In this document: piece by piece, positions 61,304 through 64,000 of the stretch
How positions within the stretch are numbered: the stretch's first letter is position 1
Layout of the letters: each line of letters begins with the position of its first letter
From: Clostridiales bacterium
GTDB lineage: Bacteria; Bacillota; Clostridia; Christensenellales; Aristaeellaceae
DNA: 64,000 bases
Direction: 5' to 3'
Assembly (NCBI GenBank): GCA_004554085.1
Contig: SFNY01000009.1
Location: 20,837 to 84,836, forward strand
Program-made: the position numbers and the translations under genes
The notes under the pieces: generated by a model
What the model was told of the DNA's origin: nothing
What the model saw: the letters and a program-made list of their open reading frames with translations, nothing else
Database searches by the model: none

Positions 61304-62944
61304 TTAGCCCCTGGCCAGCAGCAGGTTGAAGTTCTCGAGGTTCTTCTTCAGATCCACCAGGAACTTGGAGGCGGGGGTGCCGTCCAGCGCGCGGTGGTCG
61401 TAGGTCAGGGACAGACCCATGCTGGGATAGGCCTTGATCTGGCCGTTCTCCATCTTGAAAGCGTCCTTCATGGCGCAAACGCCCAGGATGCCGGTCTGCG
61501 GCGGGTTGATGACGGGGGTGAAGCTCTCGATGCCGTACACGCCCAGGTTGGAGACGGTGAAGGATGCGCCCTTGAGGTAGTCGGGCTTGATCTTGCCCTC
61601 CTTGCACTCCTTGGCCAGCTTCTTGACGGTGTCGGAGATCTCCTTCAGGCTCATCTTGTCGGCGTTGAAGATGGTGGGAACCATCAGGCCGCGGTCGGTG
61701 TCAACCGCAACGCCCAGATGCACGCCGCGGAAGTACTTCATGGTCTTGCCGTCGTCGATCAGGTTGGCGTTGAGGGCGCGATGCTCGGGCATGGTCAGCG
61801 TGCGGGAGACCACGTAGAGCACGATGTCGTTGATGGAGATCTTGTCCATGCCGAAGGCTTCGCCCTTGGCCTTGTACAGCGCGCGGGCCGCCTTGATCTC
61901 GGTGGCGTCGCAAGTGAGGCTGTGGGTCAGCTGCGCCATGCTGCTCAGGGAGGCGACCATGGACTTGGCAATGACCTTGCGCATGTTGCTCATGGGCTCG
62001 GTGTAGCTGTCGTCGCAGGGCACGCCCAGCTCGACGGGAGCCGCCGCCACTGCCGGAGCCTCGGCTGCCGCCGCTGCGCCGACGATCTTGCCGGCGTCGA
62101 TCAGGGCCTGCACGTCGCGCTCGATCACGCGGCCGTCGGGGCCGGTGGGCACGACCTGGGACAGATCGGCCTTGCTCTTCTCTGCCAGCGCCTTGGCGCG
62201 CGGGGAAATCTTGATCTTGCCCATGACCACGGGGGCCTCGGCCAGCTCCGCTGCGGGGGCTTCCTCGACGGCGGGTGCTTCCTCGACGGGGGCGCTCAGG
62301 TCGGGGTTGCCGTCCTCGGTGGGACGGAACTGCTCAAAGTCGTCGCCGGGCTCGCCGATGACGCAGACGTTGAACAGGCAGGGAACGTCGTCGCCCTCCT
62401 CGAAGAAGTTGGCCAGCAGGGTGCCGGCAACCTTGGAGGTCTCCTCGAAGGCGGCCTTGTCGGTCTCGTAGGTGAACAGCACGTCGCCGACCTCAACCTT
62501 GTCGCCGGGCTGCTTCTTGAACTCGTTGATGACGCAGCTCTCAACGGTGTTGCCCTGGCGGGGCATGATCACCGGAACCGCGTTGCCCTTCCAGGCCTTG
62601 GCTGCGGCGGCGGGCTTGACAGCGGGTGCAGCGGGTGCGGCGGCTGCGGGAGCGGCCACGTCGGGGTTGCCGTCCTCGGTGGGACGGAACTGCTCGAAGT
62701 CCTCGCCGGGGTTGCCGATGACGCAGACGTTGTACAGGCAGGGAACGTCGTCGCCCTCCTCGAAGAAGTTGGCCAGCAGGGTGCCTGCGACCTTGGCTTC
62801 CTCTTCAAATGCGGCCTTGTCGGTCTCGTAGGTGAAAAGGATGTCGCCGACCGCGACAGTGTCGCCCGGATGCTTTTTGAACTCATTGATGACACAGCTC
62901 TCGACAGTGTTGCCCTGTCTCGGCATGATTACTGGAACTGCCAT
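61304..62944 (-). CDS. Dihydrolipoamide acyltransferase (E2) with two lipoyl domains
   Basis: 546 aa. Two near-identical lipoyl domains (about 3-80 and 122-200), lipoyl lysines K43 and K163 in ETDKAAF; each domain has two extra cysteines (CLYNVC/CLFNVC). Ala/Pro-rich linkers, a peripheral-subunit-binding domain (about 245-280, ISPRAKALA) and a catalytic acyltransferase domain with DHRALDG near the end. Transfers acyl groups to CoA. First gene of E2-E1, under a promoter with a perfect palindrome. Confidence 0.9.
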   Translation of the reverse strand: MAVPVIMPRQGNTVESCVINEFKKHPGDTVAVGDILFTYETDKAAFEEEAKVAGTLLANFFEEGDDVPCLYNVCVIGNPGEDFEQFRPTEDGNPDVAAPAAAAPAAPAVKPAAAAKAWKGNAVPVIMPRQGNTVESCVINEFKKQPGDKVEVGDVLFTYETDKAAFEETSKVAGTLLANFFEEGDDVPCLFNVCVIGEPGDDFEQFRPTEDGNPDLSAPVEEAPAVEEAPAAELAEAPVVMGKIKISPRAKALAEKSKADLSQVVPTGPDGRVIERDVQALIDAGKIVGAAAAAEAPAVAAAPVELGVPCDDSYTEPMSNMRKVIAKSMVASLSSMAQLTHSLTCDATEIKAARALYKAKGEAFGMDKISINDIVLYVVSRTLTMPEHRALNANLIDDGKTMKYFRGVHLGVAVDTDRGLMVPTIFNADKMSLKEISDTVKKLAKECKEGKIKPDYLKGASFTVSNLGVYGIESFTPVINPPQTGILGVCAMKDAFKMENGQIKAYPSMGLSLTYDHRALDGTPASKFLVDLKKNLENFNLLLARG

Positions 62945-62983
62945 GTGTAACGCAACCTCCCGTATCTTAATTTAGCCATACTT

Positions 62984-62998
62984 CAGGTATAATACCTG
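62984..62998 (-). promoter_or_regulatory. Candidate operator of the E2-E1 operon
   Basis: A perfect 15-bp palindrome (CAGGTAT-A-ATACCTG) placed at about +3 to +17 relative to the predicted start, where a repressor would block elongation or initiation. Confidence 0.6.
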
Positions 62999-63007
62999 CA
63001 TACGTAT

Positions 63008-63036
63008 ATTGTACCAGTCCGCATAAAAATAATCAA
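63008..63036 (-). promoter_or_regulatory. Promoter of the E2-E1 operon
   Basis: TTGATT (63031-63036), 17-bp spacer, TACAAT (63008-63013). Confidence 0.65.
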
Positions 63037-63116
63037 TCGAACAACACTATATTTATCAATCCTTAACATGAGTTAACATGGATTTTTGTGCGATCTGCGG
63101 CCAAAAATCCGCGAAA

Positions 63117-63143
63117 CAGGGCGGCTCCGCCGGAACCGCCCTG
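63117..63143 (-). terminator. Terminator after the Big-domain protein gene
   Basis: CAGGGCGG/CCGCCCTG stem with a 4-bp GC extension; TTTCGCGGATTTTT follows on the minus strand. Confidence 0.65.
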
Positions 63144-63177
63144 TGTATTGTGCGCGTCTGTGCCGGATTGCCGGCGG

Positions 63178-64000
63178 TCAGGCTTGCCTGTTTCTTACGA
63201 CCACCTTCATGGTGGCCTTCACGTCGGTGTTGACGTCCTTGACCGTGATGGTCGTCGTGCCGGGCTTTACGCCCTGCACCCGGATTTCACCCGTCGACCG
63301 GCGCGACAGGTAGACGTTGTCGTTGGACAGGCTGAAGGAGAGGTTCGCCGTCTTGCTTGCCGATGCAGGCTTTACGCCCACCGAGATATAGCTCAGCTCG
63401 CCCATCAGGAGCTTCAGATCGCCGGGCGAATCCATGTGGATGAAGCTGAGCGCATCCACCACGTAGGGCTCGACCACCTTCACTTTGACGCTGGCGGTCT
63501 TTTTGATCTTGCCGCGCGTGGCGGTGACGGTGATGGTCGCGGTGCCCTTGCTCACCGAACGCACGACGCCGTTTTCGTCCACCGTCGCGATCTTCGTGGA
63601 GCTGGATTTCCAGCTGTAGGCCGCCTGGGCCGTCTCGGGGCCGAGAATCGGAGTCAGCTGCTTGGAATCGCCCAGCTCCAGCCAGACCGTGCCGGTCTCC
63701 TTGAGCTTCAGGCTGGTGGGCTTGTAGGGGTCGACCACCTTGACCTTCACCGTCGCGGTTTTCTTGATTTTACCGCGCGTGGCGGTCACAGTGATGGTCG
63801 CGGTGCCCTCGCCGACGGGAGTCACCACGCCGTCAACCACCGTCGCGATCTTCGTCGAGCTGGACTTCCAGGTATAGGTCACCTGTGCAGTTTCAGGGGA
63901 CAGGCTGGGAGTCAGGGTCAGGGTTTCACCAAGGTTCAGGTCCACCGTTCCGGTCTTGTCCAGCTTCACCCCAGTGGGTTTGTAGGGGTCGACCACCTTG
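63178..64000 (-). CDS. Bacterial Ig-like (Big_2) repeat surface protein, 5'-truncated
   Basis: C-terminal 274 or so codons; the frame runs off the right edge. Two Big_2 repeats of about 90 residues each show TYTWKSSSTKIATV / AYSWKSSSTKIATV and GTATITVTATRGKIKKTA, joined by VDPYKPT. A third, diverged unit (PGTTTITVKDVNTD) ends the protein at ..VVRNRQA. No sortase signal or transmembrane tail at the C terminus, so it is likely secreted or anchored by its N-terminal part. Function: surface or wall-associated, ligand unknown. Confidence 0.85.
   Translation of the reverse strand, partial: KVVDPYKPTGVKLDKTGTVDLNLGETLTLTPSLSPETAQVTYTWKSSSTKIATVVDGVVTPVGEGTATITVTATRGKIKKTATVKVKVVDPYKPTSLKLKETGTVWLELGDSKQLTPILGPETAQAAYSWKSSSTKIATVDENGVVRSVSKGTATITVTATRGKIKKTASVKVKVVEPYVVDALSFIHMDSPGDLKLLMGELSYISVGVKPASASKTANLSFSLSNDNVYLSRRSTGEIRVQGVKPGTTTITVKDVNTDVKATMKVVVRNRQA

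Overview
The window reads as chromosomal DNA of a GC-rich, anaerobic, Gram-positive Clostridia-type bacterium (Bacillota). The evidence is the gene content: an acetyl-CoA synthase/CO dehydrogenase (Wood-Ljungdahl) operon, MetV-MetF, a sensory [FeFe]-hydrogenase-like protein, a SpoIVFA/SpoIVFB-like pair joined to the rod-shape (mre) operon, a T-box leader on hisS-aspS, and near-consensus sigma-A promoters. Genus and species cannot be fixed from the sequence. No rRNA, tRNA or CRISPR array was seen.

Layout. 1-4.1 kb: a soluble NAD(P)H/FAD - Fe-S - fumarate-reductase-like flavoprotein set followed by an AspT-family dicarboxylate permease. 4.1-7.0 kb: thioredoxin-fold [2Fe-2S] ferredoxin, hydrogenase-like sensor and SpoIIE-type phosphatase. 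7.1-10.0 kb: HTH regulator with an ABC exporter. 10.1-12.8 kb: metV, metF, aldo/keto reductase. 12.8-21.5 kb, minus strand: maf-mreB-mreC-mreD-mrdA-rodA, then spoIVFA-spoIVFB. 21.7-26.5 kb: Nudix-like protein, Sir2, deoxyinosine glycosylase, pyrimidine-nucleoside phosphorylase, an orphan membrane protein, 5-formyl-THF cyclo-ligase. 26.6-32.4 kb: cooS-cooC-acsB with a divergent polyferredoxin. 32.5-41.5 kb: a Thr/Pro-linker surface protein, uvrB with an interrupted uvrA, a small membrane protein and a class A PBP. 41.7-42.7 kb: an IS481-type element. 42.8-50.8 kb: glmS, peroxiredoxin and an oligopeptide ABC operon. 51.0-56.3 kb: hisS-aspS under T-box control, an AlaX-type editing protein and a HAD phosphatase. 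56.7-62.9 kb: CNNM/CBS transporter, DUF2007 protein and a two-gene 2-oxoacid dehydrogenase (E2, fused E1). The right edge cuts a Big-domain surface protein.

How it fits together. metVF, the cyclo-ligase and the CODH/ACS operon are parts of folate-dependent acetyl-CoA synthesis; acsC, acsD, acsE and fhs are not in the window. The fumarate-reductase-like set with its permease suggests a succinate-type electron sink. The sensor-phosphatase pair suggests control of redox or hydrogen metabolism.

Most notable. (1) The MreB in the rod operon has lost the residues expected for ATP hydrolysis. (2) uvrA carries a deletion and frame change, and two more frame problems lie within the next 5 kb. (3) Three intergenic regions are strings of consecutive perfect hairpins. 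(4) The cooS and glmS leaders look structured and match no riboswitch I recognise. (5) Short perfect palindromes sit on the ferredoxin, E2 and uvrB promoters. (6) The spoIVFA ribosome binding site is one arm of a terminator hairpin.
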